From contig MIBE01000064.1 in assembly GCA_001829415.1 (NCBI GenBank), positions 1-35,896 of the forward strand: a stretch of 35,896 nucleotides of DNA, written 5' to 3'. The translations under genes and the position numbers were made by a program. Of this stretch, positions 7,738 to 15,598 are shown piece after piece. This DNA is from Spirochaetes bacterium GWF1_51_8. Lineage in GTDB: Bacteria; Spirochaetota; Brevinematia; Brevinematales; GWF1-51-8. Every line of letters starts with the position of its first letter. The stretch's first letter is position 1. The notes below the pieces were generated by a model, which was given only the letters and a program-made list of their open reading frames with translations, made no database searches and was not told the DNA's origin.

Positions 7738-9435
7738 CTAACGTACCACCCACTCGTTATCGATATTGTTGAATTCTATCGAGCCTTCGATAGGCGAGTT
7801 TTCCAGCCCCTTCTGTGTCGAATAGTCCTTGAACAGGTTTCTCAACCCGTCCGCGATGTTCGCCTTTTCCCATATCTGAAAACAGCGCCGTACCGTATAG
7901 ACTGTACCGAAATAGATATCCGAGACGTACGCAGTGTAAAGGACGTTCGCCATATAGACGAAGACCGCCTGATTACCCGAGGCGTCTTCCGCCAGGATCA
8001 GGAAATTCTCGTCGGACTGGAAATCGTACAGGTTCGTACACCCGGCTTCGTTGTAGAACATGAAGTTCTTGATATACTTTTGCGTACCGGTCAGGTCGTG
8101 CTCGAAATCTTCGCGCCGGACAATAAACACCCAGCCGTCGCCGAACCCGTTTTTCAACTCGTCCGCCACTTCGGAATTGACGAATTTCATACTATAGTAC
8201 AGCTTCGTACCCAGTCCGTAGAACGTCGTATCCGGAATATAACGCGCCGAGAACTCCGCGGTCTGGCTGATAAAATCATTCCAATTCACCTCCTGCCAAT
8301 CGATGGTATCGTAAACAGACGGGAAGATTGCCGGGTATTCCTCGAACGGCACGAGTGTGTAGTTCGATAGGGCGTTCAGGCCGTAGATGCTGAAATCCTT
8401 AGAGTGGATATAAGTATATCCCGGCAGTCCGGTGACGCCCGGGAAGCCCGCCGCGCCGTCTATATAAGCGTTCGAGAAGTTCACGTTCGCCGGGTTGGCG
8501 TCCATCTCCGCGACAAAATCGCCCTTCCCCCTGAAATTAGTGATCGCAAGGGACGCGCTGCTGATATTAATTAACAGCATCCTGACGCCCGTTCCGTCCT
8601 CCCGCTCGAAGACGACATTCGTCCATGTACAGGACTCGGTGAAGTAGAGTTTGAGCCCGTCCCACACATCCGTCCTGAGATAGACGTTTGTCAGAGTCAG
8701 GTTGGTATGAATACCGATGTCGCCGCCGAAGTCGGAGAGGTGCAGAGCGGAATAATAGGCTTTCCAGTTGTAGATAGCGGTCGGCGGCAGTAACGGATAG
8801 GTGAAATCGATTAACCGCGCCCAATAGACCGACAGCTTGGCATAATCGCCGTTCTGAGTACCGAACGCGAACTTGATGGTATTGAACGGGCTGACCGGCT
8901 GGCCGGACGAGTTAAGCACTAATCCGGTGACGATCACAGAGGTATGGGGAGCGAGATCGGCGGTGTCTATCCTATCATACCCGCCGACCTCATAAATGCT
9001 GGTCGCGTCGGGCGCCGTCCAGTTTCCCCCGACAGTCGCGATCTTTGTCGTGCCGTTATACCCGGTGATAATATTGTACTGCCCGCTGCCGGTACCTCCG
9101 GTGATCCGAACGACCATCCCTTTATAGAAGTCGTTCACAGACGATGCGCCCGAGTTCAGTTTGATCGAGTTGGTGCCACCCCCCGCCTGCGCGGACGCCG
9201 TTTCCGGGGTATCGAGAGAGGCGGGCGGGCATGTCCTCCACACACAGATATACGCCCCCGCTATCGCGCCGCTGAGATAGGTCAATCCGCCCTTAGAGGG
9301 GATATCGTACACCGTGTGCGTTCCCAGTAATGACGAGTATTCGGCGAGAATCTGCCAGAAGTGCGGCATAATATTGTTGCGGATCAGTTTCTTTTTCCTG
9401 AATGGGAAAAGCTTCAGGCTCTTTCCGTTTATCAT
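7738..9435 (-). CDS. phage tail-tip / fibre-like structural protein
   Basis: The 565-residue protein has no signal peptide. A stretch at about residues 105-150 (MVVRITGGTGSGQYNIITGYNG ... GGNWTAP) is of the type that recurs in phage fibre and baseplate proteins. The rest is beta-rich with many aromatic residues. Position after the tape measure and before the collar protein, plus size, suggest a distal-tail, baseplate or fibre component. No enzymatic motif was recognised. The ATG has AAGGAGG 5 nt upstream. Confidence 0.7.
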   Translation of the reverse strand: MINGKSLKLFPFRKKKLIRNNIMPHFWQILAEYSSLLGTHTVYDIPSKGGLTYLSGAIAGAYICVWRTCPPASLDTPETASAQAGGGTNSIKLNSGASSVNDFYKGMVVRITGGTGSGQYNIITGYNGTTKIATVGGNWTAPDATSIYEVGGYDRIDTADLAPHTSVIVTGLVLNSSGQPVSPFNTIKFAFGTQNGDYAKLSVYWARLIDFTYPLLPPTAIYNWKAYYSALHLSDFGGDIGIHTNLTLTNVYLRTDVWDGLKLYFTESCTWTNVVFEREDGTGVRMLLINISSASLAITNFRGKGDFVAEMDANPANVNFSNAYIDGAAGFPGVTGLPGYTYIHSKDFSIYGLNALSNYTLVPFEEYPAIFPSVYDTIDWQEVNWNDFISQTAEFSARYIPDTTFYGLGTKLYYSMKFVNSEVADELKNGFGDGWVFIVRREDFEHDLTGTQKYIKNFMFYNEAGCTNLYDFQSDENFLILAEDASGNQAVFVYMANVLYTAYVSDIYFGTVYTVRRCFQIWEKANIADGLRNLFKDYSTQKGLENSPIEGSIEFNNIDNEWVVR

Positions 9436-9474
9436 AAAAACCTCCTTGACATTAGTCCCGAACTCCCGGGAGCG

Positions 9475-10416
9475 TCAGTACCCGCCGGTAGCCGAAGAAA
9501 TCTGCTTAGCGATCTGCTCTCCCGCCTGCGCTCCGGTCATCCCGAAATTGGTTTGGCTGATATTGATTACTCCGGCGGCCGATGCGCGTGATACTCCGAA
9601 TTTCTGGAGCTCGGCGGCAAGCGCCGTCCCGTTATAGTCGAGCCGGGATAACTGTCCCGCAAGAGATCCCGCCTCCCCGACATTCTGGACATCGATAAGC
9701 CCGAGCGAAATCTTCCGCTGGATATCGTCCAATTGGCTCCGCCGTCTCGCCTCCGCGAGAGCCGCGAGCTCCTTTTCCTTCTCCACACTCTGTCGGTAAA
9801 GCTTTTCTTCGACATCCTTGATCTTGATCGCGAGATCGAGTCTCTGCTCCTCCGAAAGCCGCATCGCGTTCTGGTTATCCTGCTGGAGTTTCAACGCCTT
9901 CAGCTCTTCGTCGAGGGTCATTTTCCCGGCGCGGACTTTCTTGTCCATGATCGTCCACGACTTCTCGACCGCGATACCGATCTGTTCGAATACATCGTCC
10001 ACCGCGTCGAGCTGTTCCTGCCATTTATCGCCCAGACCGAGCACATCGGAGATCGCCTCGCCGACCGTCTGTATAGCCGAAACAATCCCGCCGACAATAT
10101 CGCCCGTCGCGAAACGCGCGAGAGATGTGAGCGCGCCGGAGATCGCCTCCGTCCAGTCGCGGGTTTCGGGCGCCAGCTTGCCGAATTGCTCGAGAAGGCT
10201 ATTTGTCACATCAAGGCTGTCGGACAGGATTCTCTTTTGCCCGGCGGTCAGCGCGTTCTGAGTCTCGATCCTGCTGTTGATCTTCATATGCCCCGTTTCG
10301 GCTTCGGCCGTCTTGCCGTTCAGCACATCCCACCTCACGGCGAGTTCGTTCAGGGCGGAGTCCGTCTCGCGGACGATATCCATGTAGTTTCTCGCTTCAT
10401 CGAGCGTTACCGGCAT
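9475..10416 (-). CDS. short tape-measure-like tail protein
   Basis: The 313-residue protein is mostly helical. It has a coiled N-terminal region, a hydrophobic Gly/Ala/Ile stretch at about 95-130 (FATGDIVGGIVSAIQTVGEAI), a charged coiled coil at about 165-235 (LRLSEEQ, EEKLYRQSVEKEKEL), and a C-terminus with ISQTNFGMTGAQAGEQIAKQI as in the ends of tape-measure proteins. It is far shorter than typical tape measures. The start at 10416 has AAAGGAGG and overlaps the upstream chaperone-like gene by 10 bp. Identity as tape measure is inferred from composition and from position between chaperone and tail tip. Confidence 0.68.
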   Translation of the reverse strand: MPVTLDEARNYMDIVRETDSALNELAVRWDVLNGKTAEAETGHMKINSRIETQNALTAGQKRILSDSLDVTNSLLEQFGKLAPETRDWTEAISGALTSLARFATGDIVGGIVSAIQTVGEAISDVLGLGDKWQEQLDAVDDVFEQIGIAVEKSWTIMDKKVRAGKMTLDEELKALKLQQDNQNAMRLSEEQRLDLAIKIKDVEEKLYRQSVEKEKELAALAEARRRSQLDDIQRKISLGLIDVQNVGEAGSLAGQLSRLDYNGTALAAELQKFGVSRASAAGVINISQTNFGMTGAQAGEQIAKQISSATGGY

Positions 10417-10967
10417 ACTTTCCTCCTTTGAGCGTTTTTCAAGCCTTCGACCGCGTCCCTGTCGATAGGCCGGTCGTCGTTCATGGGATTCACCCGCTCG
10501 ATCACCCCCACCGTCTCCGCGGGCAAGTGGATCAACCCCGCAAGGAGAGTCCATTCGTTCGCCTTCAGGCGTTCGTTCTCACGGATAATCGCGTCGATCT
10601 CCTCGGGAAAAAGCGCGAGCGTCTCGTCTTTCGAGAAGCCGAACTCCCGCCCGAAGTATGCGATCAGTTTCGCGATCCTGTCGGGGTCTGCGGGTCTTCC
10701 GCCTCCCCTCGTCCGAACATCGGAATTGAGCAGGAGTGCCGCCCGGAGAATCTTCTGCCGGTCGCTTCGGGTGAGAAAACGCCTGCGCCCATCCGTTACG
10801 CGCCGCGCCAGTTCGGCTTCAGCCTCCGCGCCGCCGGATACAAGATAGCTGTCGTACGCGATCACAAACTCGGCGCGTTCCCCCAACGGAAGTCTCCGCA
10901 CCCGCGCCTTTCTCCCGAAACTGATCCCGGTTTCTATCGTCAATTCGATCCCGTCGAATATTCCCAT
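10407..10967 (-). CDS. tail assembly chaperone-like protein
   Basis: The 186-residue soluble protein is rich in Arg, Glu and Leu, with no signal or TM. It sits between the tail-tube gene and the tape measure, the place of tail assembly chaperones (lambda gpG/gpT position), and overlaps the tape measure start by 10 bp. I see no slippery sequence that would make a frameshifted fusion. It has GGAGG before its ATG. The assignment rests on position; the sequence alone does not identify it. Confidence 0.6.
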   Translation of the reverse strand: MGIFDGIELTIETGISFGRKARVRRLPLGERAEFVIAYDSYLVSGGAEAEAELARRVTDGRRRFLTRSDRQKILRAALLLNSDVRTRGGGRPADPDRIAKLIAYFGREFGFSKDETLALFPEEIDAIIRENERLKANEWTLLAGLIHLPAETVGVIERVNPMNDDRPIDRDAVEGLKNAQRRKVCR

Positions 10968-11002
10968 ATAGCCTCCGAAAAATAAAGACGTATTCCGTAC
11001 AA

Positions 11003-11029
11003 CGCGGCCGGACTAAGCTTCCGGCCGCG
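11003..11029 (-). promoter_or_regulatory. intercistronic stem-loop after the tail-tube gene
   Basis: CGCGGCCGGA (11003-11012) pairs perfectly with TCCGGCCGCG (11020-11029) around a 7-nt loop. It lies 18 bp beyond the tail-tube stop codon. On the transcribed strand no clear T tract follows, so it is more likely an mRNA 3'-end stabiliser or partial terminator than a full terminator. Confidence 0.65.
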
Positions 11030-11047
11030 ATAACGGGTATAAAAACT

Positions 11048-11965
11048 CTAAGCCGCGGCGGTCGTGAAACGGGCGATGTACGGCGTGCTCATCGCGTTGT
11101 CTGAAATGTCCCGGAGCCCGTTCACGATCACCTCATAGACCGTGGAGTTAGAAAGGTTCGACGCCGGATCGAGTGTGACCTGATGCAGAGCCGAGTCGTA
11201 CACTATCGCGCAGTTGATCGCCGTGGTGCCGTTGTCCGCCTTGAGGATGAAGTGCGATGCGCCGACCGTCGTTTCCTTGAGCGCCTCGCTGAATGTCAGT
11301 TTGATCACAGTATCGATATCGACATCCGCCGCGCCCGCGATATCCGTCTCCACTCCGTCCACCTCGGCCTTCCCGGCGGTCACCGACGGCGGCAGGGTGT
11401 CCTCGCCGCTCACCTCGGGGTCGCCGATCAGGAAAAGATACTTGCCCGCGTCCTTCGTGAGATCGGGAAAAATCGCCATCGCCACACGGTAGACACGCGG
11501 CTGGCTGGGCGAAAACGGTATCTCGACCGCGCCGGTATTCCCGGCTTTCCAGATCGTGAAGTCGTCGTCGATATAGCTCTCGTCGTCCGTCCCGCCCGTC
11601 CCCCGGGTATTAATCGGGTGCACCTTGAGTTTCAGCGTCCGTTCGAGAAGGTCGCCGCCCGTGTTCACCCCGACACCCATCGCGCGGTCGGAGCCGGAGA
11701 CGTAGATCGTGCCGAACGGGATGGCGAGCTTGAGCTTGTCGAGGCCGCTTTCCGCGATCCCGAACGATACCCCGGCGGATTCGCCCTGAAGCATCTTCTT
11801 CACCACCGTCTCGCCCAACTGGTCGATTTTCAGGTCGTAGTACTGCGGAAGGTAGCTGATCACCGCGCCGCCGACTGTCGAGCCGATCCCGACCCAGTCC
11901 TCGTCCCAGTACCATATTTTACATGCCCCGAGGGAAATCGCCCCGGGATTCATCTCGTAAGCCAT
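11048..11965 (-). CDS. phage major tail (tube) protein with C-terminal Ig-like domain
   Basis: The 305-residue protein opens MAYEMNPGAISLGACKIWY and is beta-rich. The first ~200 residues fit a tail-tube protein by size and position. The last ~100 residues (from about TLPPSVTAGKAEVDG to the end) look like a bacterial Ig-like domain, with VIKLTFSEAL and STVYEVIVNGLRDISDNAM. Such domains decorate the outside of many siphophage tails. The start is set by AAAGGAGG before ATG 11965. No sheath gene is nearby, implying a non-contractile tail. Confidence 0.8.
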   Translation of the reverse strand: MAYEMNPGAISLGACKIWYWDEDWVGIGSTVGGAVISYLPQYYDLKIDQLGETVVKKMLQGESAGVSFGIAESGLDKLKLAIPFGTIYVSGSDRAMGVGVNTGGDLLERTLKLKVHPINTRGTGGTDDESYIDDDFTIWKAGNTGAVEIPFSPSQPRVYRVAMAIFPDLTKDAGKYLFLIGDPEVSGEDTLPPSVTAGKAEVDGVETDIAGAADVDIDTVIKLTFSEALKETTVGASHFILKADNGTTAINCAIVYDSALHQVTLDPASNLSNSTVYEVIVNGLRDISDNAMSTPYIARFTTAAA

Positions 11966-11976
11966 GAAACCTCCTT

Positions 11977-12411
11977 TTAGTCGCCGTTCTCGAAACGCGC
12001 GAATTCGTAATAGAGCTCGCGGACTCTCCGCCACTTGTTGGTGTGCCCTTCGCCGCCCGCGCTCTCGACCGAAACAGCCTCCCGCAGGAGACGTCCGGCG
12101 GTCACCAGTCCGCCGAGCAGTTTGTCCGCCGCGAGCTTTCCGCGTACTTTCTTCGCGAGCGCGATAGCGTTCATCACCGCCTTTTCGGCGAACGGATCGG
12201 CGGCGGCCGAACCCGCCCGGATACGAACATGGAACGCGTGCCGTTTGATGTTGCCGGAATACTCGTAGGTCTCGGCGGGGTCGTCCTCACGGACTATCAC
12301 GAATGCCGCCGCGCTCGCTGGGATATCGCGGGTGTTCTCGCCGATCACGACAGTCCCGGCTTCGGGGATTTCAGCGATCAGTTCCTTGATCTTAGCAAGC
12401 ACATCATCCAT
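11977..12411 (-). CDS. tail terminator / completion-like protein
   Basis: The 144-residue protein overlaps the gp36-like gene by 8 bp and precedes the tail-tube gene by 11 bp. This is the standard place of tail terminator proteins, which cap the tail tube. The sequence has an alpha/beta pattern (FVIVREDDPAETYEY, HAFHVRIRAGS, RVRELYYEFARFENGD) consistent with that class but no diagnostic motif. GGAGGA precedes the ATG. Confidence 0.6.
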   Translation of the reverse strand: MDDVLAKIKELIAEIPEAGTVVIGENTRDIPASAAAFVIVREDDPAETYEYSGNIKRHAFHVRIRAGSAAADPFAEKAVMNAIALAKKVRGKLAADKLLGGLVTAGRLLREAVSVESAGGEGHTNKWRRVRELYYEFARFENGD

Positions 12412-12808
12412 CGCCGTCCTCCATCCCGAAGAAGCGCGCCGTCTCGCCCGACACCGCGGGCGCGGAGCAGGCGGCCAATTCCGCGCCGTCGAGCGAAATC
12501 CGCCGTTCCTCGATTCCTTTCAGGAGCCATTCGGCTTCCCTTTCGAGGTAGTCGAACTCGCCGTTGTTCCTGCCGAACTCCTGGGCGAGCATCTCGAACG
12601 CGGTCTTCAGGCGGCAGATACGCTTCAGCACGCCCGGAACCTGCGTCACCGGAACGATGTAGCACCTTCCGATCCGGACGTCGATAACATTCGCGCCGAT
12701 CTCGTCGATCAGCGCCGCGATATCCGCATCGCTCCATTTCCCTTCGGGCGCGAGAAGCCGCGTGACCGATTTGACGCTCTTGACGTCGTCCAGAGTACAG
12801 TATGCCAT
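12404..12808 (-). CDS. Mu gp36-like (DUF1320-type) head-tail adaptor
   Basis: The 134-residue protein begins MAYCTLDDVKSV and contains IDEIGANVIDVRIGRCYIVP and VPGVLKRICRLKTAFEML. This fits the pattern I remember for the gp36/DUF1320 family (MAYATxxDL, IxxAxxxIDxYLxxRYxxPL, then a helical end with gKisL). These proteins lie next to the capsid protein in Mu-like phages and are thought to join head and tail. The start at 12808 follows the 53-residue ORF by one nucleotide (TGATATG) with GAGG upstream; the upstream open frame is not supported. Confidence 0.7.
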   Translation of the reverse strand: MAYCTLDDVKSVKSVTRLLAPEGKWSDADIAALIDEIGANVIDVRIGRCYIVPVTQVPGVLKRICRLKTAFEMLAQEFGRNNGEFDYLEREAEWLLKGIEERRISLDGAELAACSAPAVSGETARFFGMEDGDG

Positions 12809-12809
12809 A

Positions 12810-12971
12810 TCACGCCTCGATATATCTGCCGGAGTCCTTCGCGAGAAGTTTCCGGAAGAGTTCGCGGTCGGCCACTTCGAACACCCTATCGCAGCGGGTA
12901 TCCAATACATACATTTTGCCGGTTTTCTTCATAATCTCGGGCCCTTCGTTATTCCGTTTTGTTTCGGGCAT
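12810..12971 (-). CDS. small 53-residue phage-like ORF
   Basis: An ORF from ATG 12971 to TGA 12810 encodes a charged protein starting MPETKRNNEGPEI and ending KDSGRYIEA. It is preceded by a perfect AAGGAGG at good spacing and abuts the next gene through TGATATG, so it is very probably translated. The central part (KTGKMYVLDTRCDRVFEVADRELFRKLLAK) looks like a tiny folded unit. It holds the place of the small gene between capsid protein and gp36 in Mu-like order. Function is unknown. Confidence 0.75.
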   Translation of the reverse strand: MPETKRNNEGPEIMKKTGKMYVLDTRCDRVFEVADRELFRKLLAKDSGRYIEA

Positions 12972-12994
12972 CGTTTTCCTCCTTGAATAATAGA

Positions 12995-13020
12995 GGACAG
13001 GGAACCGGAGTTCCCTGTCC
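12995..13020 (-). promoter_or_regulatory. intercistronic stem-loop after the capsid gene
   Basis: GGACAGGGAAC (12995-13005) pairs perfectly with GTTCCCTGTCC (13010-13020). On the transcribed strand the loop is TCCG closed by C-G, i.e. a cUNCGg-type tetraloop of exceptional stability. It lies between the capsid gene stop and the 53-residue ORF. The following bases (TCTATTATTC) are only moderately T-rich, so partial termination or mRNA 3' protection is more likely than full stop. Confidence 0.75.
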
Positions 13021-13036
13021 GGGTAGGGAGGGGGCG

Positions 13037-13918
13037 CTATGAGTTGACGACCTTGATGGCGAGTTCAGGGAAGGAATACCCCACATTCCCGGTAGCGTCC
13101 GCGCCGATAGTGAGCGACTTGTTGTCGAAGGTCGAATCCTTGACCGCGACATTCACACCGCCGAGCGAAACGAAAAGTACCGGTTTGATAAACTCGTTGG
13201 AAGCGATAAAGTACCAGTCGGATACATCGGTGAGGCGCGCGTCGACCACGTATTCGAGCGAACCGAAGTGCACGTTGTCGGAACCGTCGCGGAGCTTAGC
13301 CCGTGTGATCTCCATAAATTTGATCTCAAGTTCGGGCGGAATCACCGCGAGGTCGCCGGTAATGTTCAGGGTTCTTCCCTGATCGTCCTTGAATTTTTTC
13401 ATGGCGGAACGGCATTTCTCGATATCGGCGATCAGGTTGTCGGTGGACGTCCCCGCGCCGTCGATCAGGTTGACATTGGCGCGGCCTGTGTTCGCGAAGA
13501 AAGCCACGTTGTCGTAGGCGAGATTGGTATCGCCGTTCTCGAGAGCCTGCACCACTATCTCGGAGGGATAGTCCTTGCGGAACTGGGTTCCGAGCTGGGA
13601 GACGCGCTGGCGGACAAACATCGCGAGCTGGGTTTTCGAGCTTTCCCAGAACTTGCGGTAGGGTATGCGGATTGTCAGTTCCCAGTCGCGCTTTTTGATC
13701 GTGTAGTCGTAGTTGCGCATATCCTCGATATGGCGCGCCCCGATCCATTCACGCACACGGGGCAGAGCGCCGATCCATTCGAACGGAGTGATCGATTCCG
13801 TGTCGATGATCTCGGAAGTGAAAAGCTGGTAGCTGACAGGAGCCTGAGCGAACGCCCCTCCAAACTCGTCTTTCACCAGTTTTTCGATCTGGTTCATTTC
13901 AGCGATATCAATAGGCAT
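13037..13918 (-). CDS. Mu gpT-like major capsid protein
   Basis: The 293-residue protein resembles the Mu-like gpT major head subunit family. It has an N-terminal helical region, then PFEWIGALPRVREWIGARH with IEDMRNYDYTIKKRDWELTIRIPYRKF, the W-x-G-x-x-x-x-x-REW-x-G-x-R and Y-x-I-x-x-x-x-x-E segment I associate with gpT. A later YDNVAFFANTG corresponds to the family's YDGxxFF region. Length is near Mu gpT (about 305). AAGGAGG precedes the ATG, and protease, decoration and adaptor genes flank it in Mu-like order. It should form the capsid shell. No truncation is seen. Confidence 0.85.
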   Translation of the reverse strand: MPIDIAEMNQIEKLVKDEFGGAFAQAPVSYQLFTSEIIDTESITPFEWIGALPRVREWIGARHIEDMRNYDYTIKKRDWELTIRIPYRKFWESSKTQLAMFVRQRVSQLGTQFRKDYPSEIVVQALENGDTNLAYDNVAFFANTGRANVNLIDGAGTSTDNLIADIEKCRSAMKKFKDDQGRTLNITGDLAVIPPELEIKFMEITRAKLRDGSDNVHFGSLEYVVDARLTDVSDWYFIASNEFIKPVLFVSLGGVNVAVKDSTFDNKSLTIGADATGNVGYSFPELAIKVVNS

Positions 13919-13936
13919 CTTTTCCTCCTTTTTGAA

Positions 13937-14548
13937 CTAAGCCTTCGCGAGGATCAGGAAATTGATCTTCTTCGAGGCGAGAGCGGCGCGCGCCGCGCCG
14001 GTCGTGGCATAGACTGTGAACTTTCCGGAAGCGCAGACGACGTCCGATAACGCCTGATTCGAGCCGGGGTCTTCCGCGAGAGTGACCATTACGATGCCGT
14101 CGGCGGACATCCCCGCCACTGCGACCTCTCCGCTCGCGTCGGTGTCAGTCTGCCCCCATGCGGGAGCGCCCGCGAGCAAAGGATCGATCCACCAGCCGGA
14201 GCCCGCTTCCGCGTCGACTATCCGTCCGGCGGCGATACGGTTTACCGAGGTCTTAGCGAGAGTACCCGCGCCGGAAATATAGACCTCGTCCCCGATATCC
14301 GCCAGCGCGGCGGTAACTGCGGGATAGAAGAACGGACTGCCGTAGTCGAACTCGGCATTCTCTCCCGCCTCGGCGCTATGCTTCGCGATCCCGGCGAAAA
14401 CGCACCCGGCGGTATCGCCGGCTTCTTCGAGGGCACCGGACGCGTTGAACATCGCGATCGTTCCCCTCGATAACGACTTTTCCGCCGCGACAGTTCCGTT
14501 ACCGATCCGTTCGACTCCCTGATCTTTGAACTTTTCGATGAGAGCCAT
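13937..14548 (-). CDS. capsid decoration / cement-like protein
   Basis: The 203-residue Ala/Gly-rich protein has features of head decoration proteins (DUF2190-like): early KSLSRGTIAMFNASGALEEAGDTAGCVFAGIAK, a middle GDEVYISGAGTLAK, and GRIVDAEAGSGWWIDPLL. It lies between protease and capsid genes, 18 bp before the latter, with AAGGAGG before its start. It probably binds the outside of the capsid and stabilises it. The C-terminal part (from about residue 165) is Ala-rich and could be a separate small domain. Confidence 0.68.
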   Translation of the reverse strand: MALIEKFKDQGVERIGNGTVAAEKSLSRGTIAMFNASGALEEAGDTAGCVFAGIAKHSAEAGENAEFDYGSPFFYPAVTAALADIGDEVYISGAGTLAKTSVNRIAAGRIVDAEAGSGWWIDPLLAGAPAWGQTDTDASGEVAVAGMSADGIVMVTLAEDPGSNQALSDVVCASGKFTVYATTGAARAALASKKINFLILAKA

Positions 14549-14577
14549 TTAATCCTCCTTGAAAATTCGATAATTCG

Positions 14578-15384
14578 TCAATGACTGGTCGGGTCGAACG
14601 CGCCGTTCGTCCCGGAAACAACCCCTTTACCCGCGAGGCGCAGTAGCGGTACACTCGGGGCGGTATGGAGCGCGGCGCGCGAGGTGAATATCTCCCTCAG
14701 GCACTCGATCGCGCCGTCATGGCCGGAAAGCCTCCGCACGCCTTCGTAGACCGTTTCGAGCCGTTCCCGCAATCCCGGGATGAATACGTCCCCGCCGCAG
14801 ATCGATTCGAAAAACACATCCTTGACCTTCCCCTCCGCGGGTGTGCCGGGTTCTTCCTGAGACCGGGGCCGGACTGCCTCCATGCCGCTTTTCAGCCTCG
14901 CGTACTCCTCCACTTCGAGTTCCACCTTCACTGTGTCCGAGGCGAGGCTCTGTGCGAACTGCCTGAACAAACCCGCGTGAGAAGACTCGAACAGCGGCGC
15001 AAGCGCATGCTCGGCGGGAAGACCCACCCCGAACACGATCCCCGTTATCACCTGTTTGAGCGAGATGCCGTTAGACAAAGTGAACCCGCAGGCGACCTCG
15101 ATCGAACGGTCGTCGGGGATAGCGCCGTTCTTCATCTTCTCGAACACGTCTTCTGACATGAGGATATCCCCGATCAGCGAATCCCCGATATGCCTGATCT
15201 CCGAAATCACCCCCGACACCTCCGCGTTCTCATGGGAATCGCCGACCTTCGCCTTGGGTTTCAGTCCGTCCGCCATCGCCATGAGAGTATCGCGGTAAAT
15301 CCGGGCGACCTTTTTCGACGTCACATACCGGCCGTCGTTGGTCGGGCCCGCGCGGAGCATTTCGATGTTCCTGAGCGTTAACAT
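14578..15384 (-). CDS. capsid maturation protease (Mu gpI-like)
   Basis: The 268-residue protein is the first gene of the block. It has the layout of Mu-type head proteases: PKAKVGDSHENAEVSGVISEIRHIGDSLIGDI, then PDDRSIEVACGF, then VFGVGLPAEHALAPLF (residues about 40-130). These match segments recalled as IGHPxTD, RSIxF and LGxxPAHPAL in the family. The charged second half may act as scaffold, as in Mu gpI/Z. ATG 15384 is used because GAGGAGG precedes it; an open TTG at 15426 would lie upstream of that site. No portal or terminase gene precedes it; the next genes upstream are host-like. Confidence 0.75.
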   Translation of the reverse strand: MLTLRNIEMLRAGPTNDGRYVTSKKVARIYRDTLMAMADGLKPKAKVGDSHENAEVSGVISEIRHIGDSLIGDILMSEDVFEKMKNGAIPDDRSIEVACGFTLSNGISLKQVITGIVFGVGLPAEHALAPLFESSHAGLFRQFAQSLASDTVKVELEVEEYARLKSGMEAVRPRSQEEPGTPAEGKVKDVFFESICGGDVFIPGLRERLETVYEGVRRLSGHDGAIECLREIFTSRAALHTAPSVPLLRLAGKGVVSGTNGAFDPTSH

Positions 15385-15485
15385 CCGTTTTACCTCCTCG
15401 TTTCGTTCTCCTATATATATAGCCAATCGTGAGGTCGATTTTTTTACGCTTTTTTATTCCGGTATCAAAAAACCGGAAGGATATT

Positions 15486-15514
15486 ATTGAAAAATTGGAC
15501 ATTTTTCTTTTCAA
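15486..15514 (-). promoter_or_regulatory. possible promoter of the capsid-tail block
   Basis: On the minus strand TTGAAA (15514-15509) is followed after 17 bp by TTCAAT (15491-15486), a 4/6 match to the -10 box. It overlaps the -35 region of the divergent plus-strand promoter. This would give a leader of about 95 nt. Support is weak. Confidence 0.3.
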
Positions 15515-15524
15515 GTAATAGAAT
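15495..15524 (+). promoter_or_regulatory. promoter candidate for the ACP-like gene
   Basis: TTGGAC (15495-15500) and TAGAAT (15519-15524) are separated by 18 bp in an AT-rich region, about 75 bp upstream of the ATG at 15599. Confidence 0.5.
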
Positions 15525-15598
15525 TACATAACAGCGGGGAAAATTATTAACGATTTTTTTGAATCCTTTTCTCGAATGAAAAAGAGGAAGAGGGTAGT

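Noticed and set aside
10407..10416. Programmed frameshift between chaperone-like and tape-measure genes
   Set aside because: The overlap is an ordinary start/stop overlap with its own ribosome site; no slippery heptamer is visible.
15385..15598. Possible prophage end or attachment site upstream of the capsid block
   Set aside because: I found no tRNA gene, no direct repeat shared with the other end near 4830-5350, and no Mu-type end sequence.
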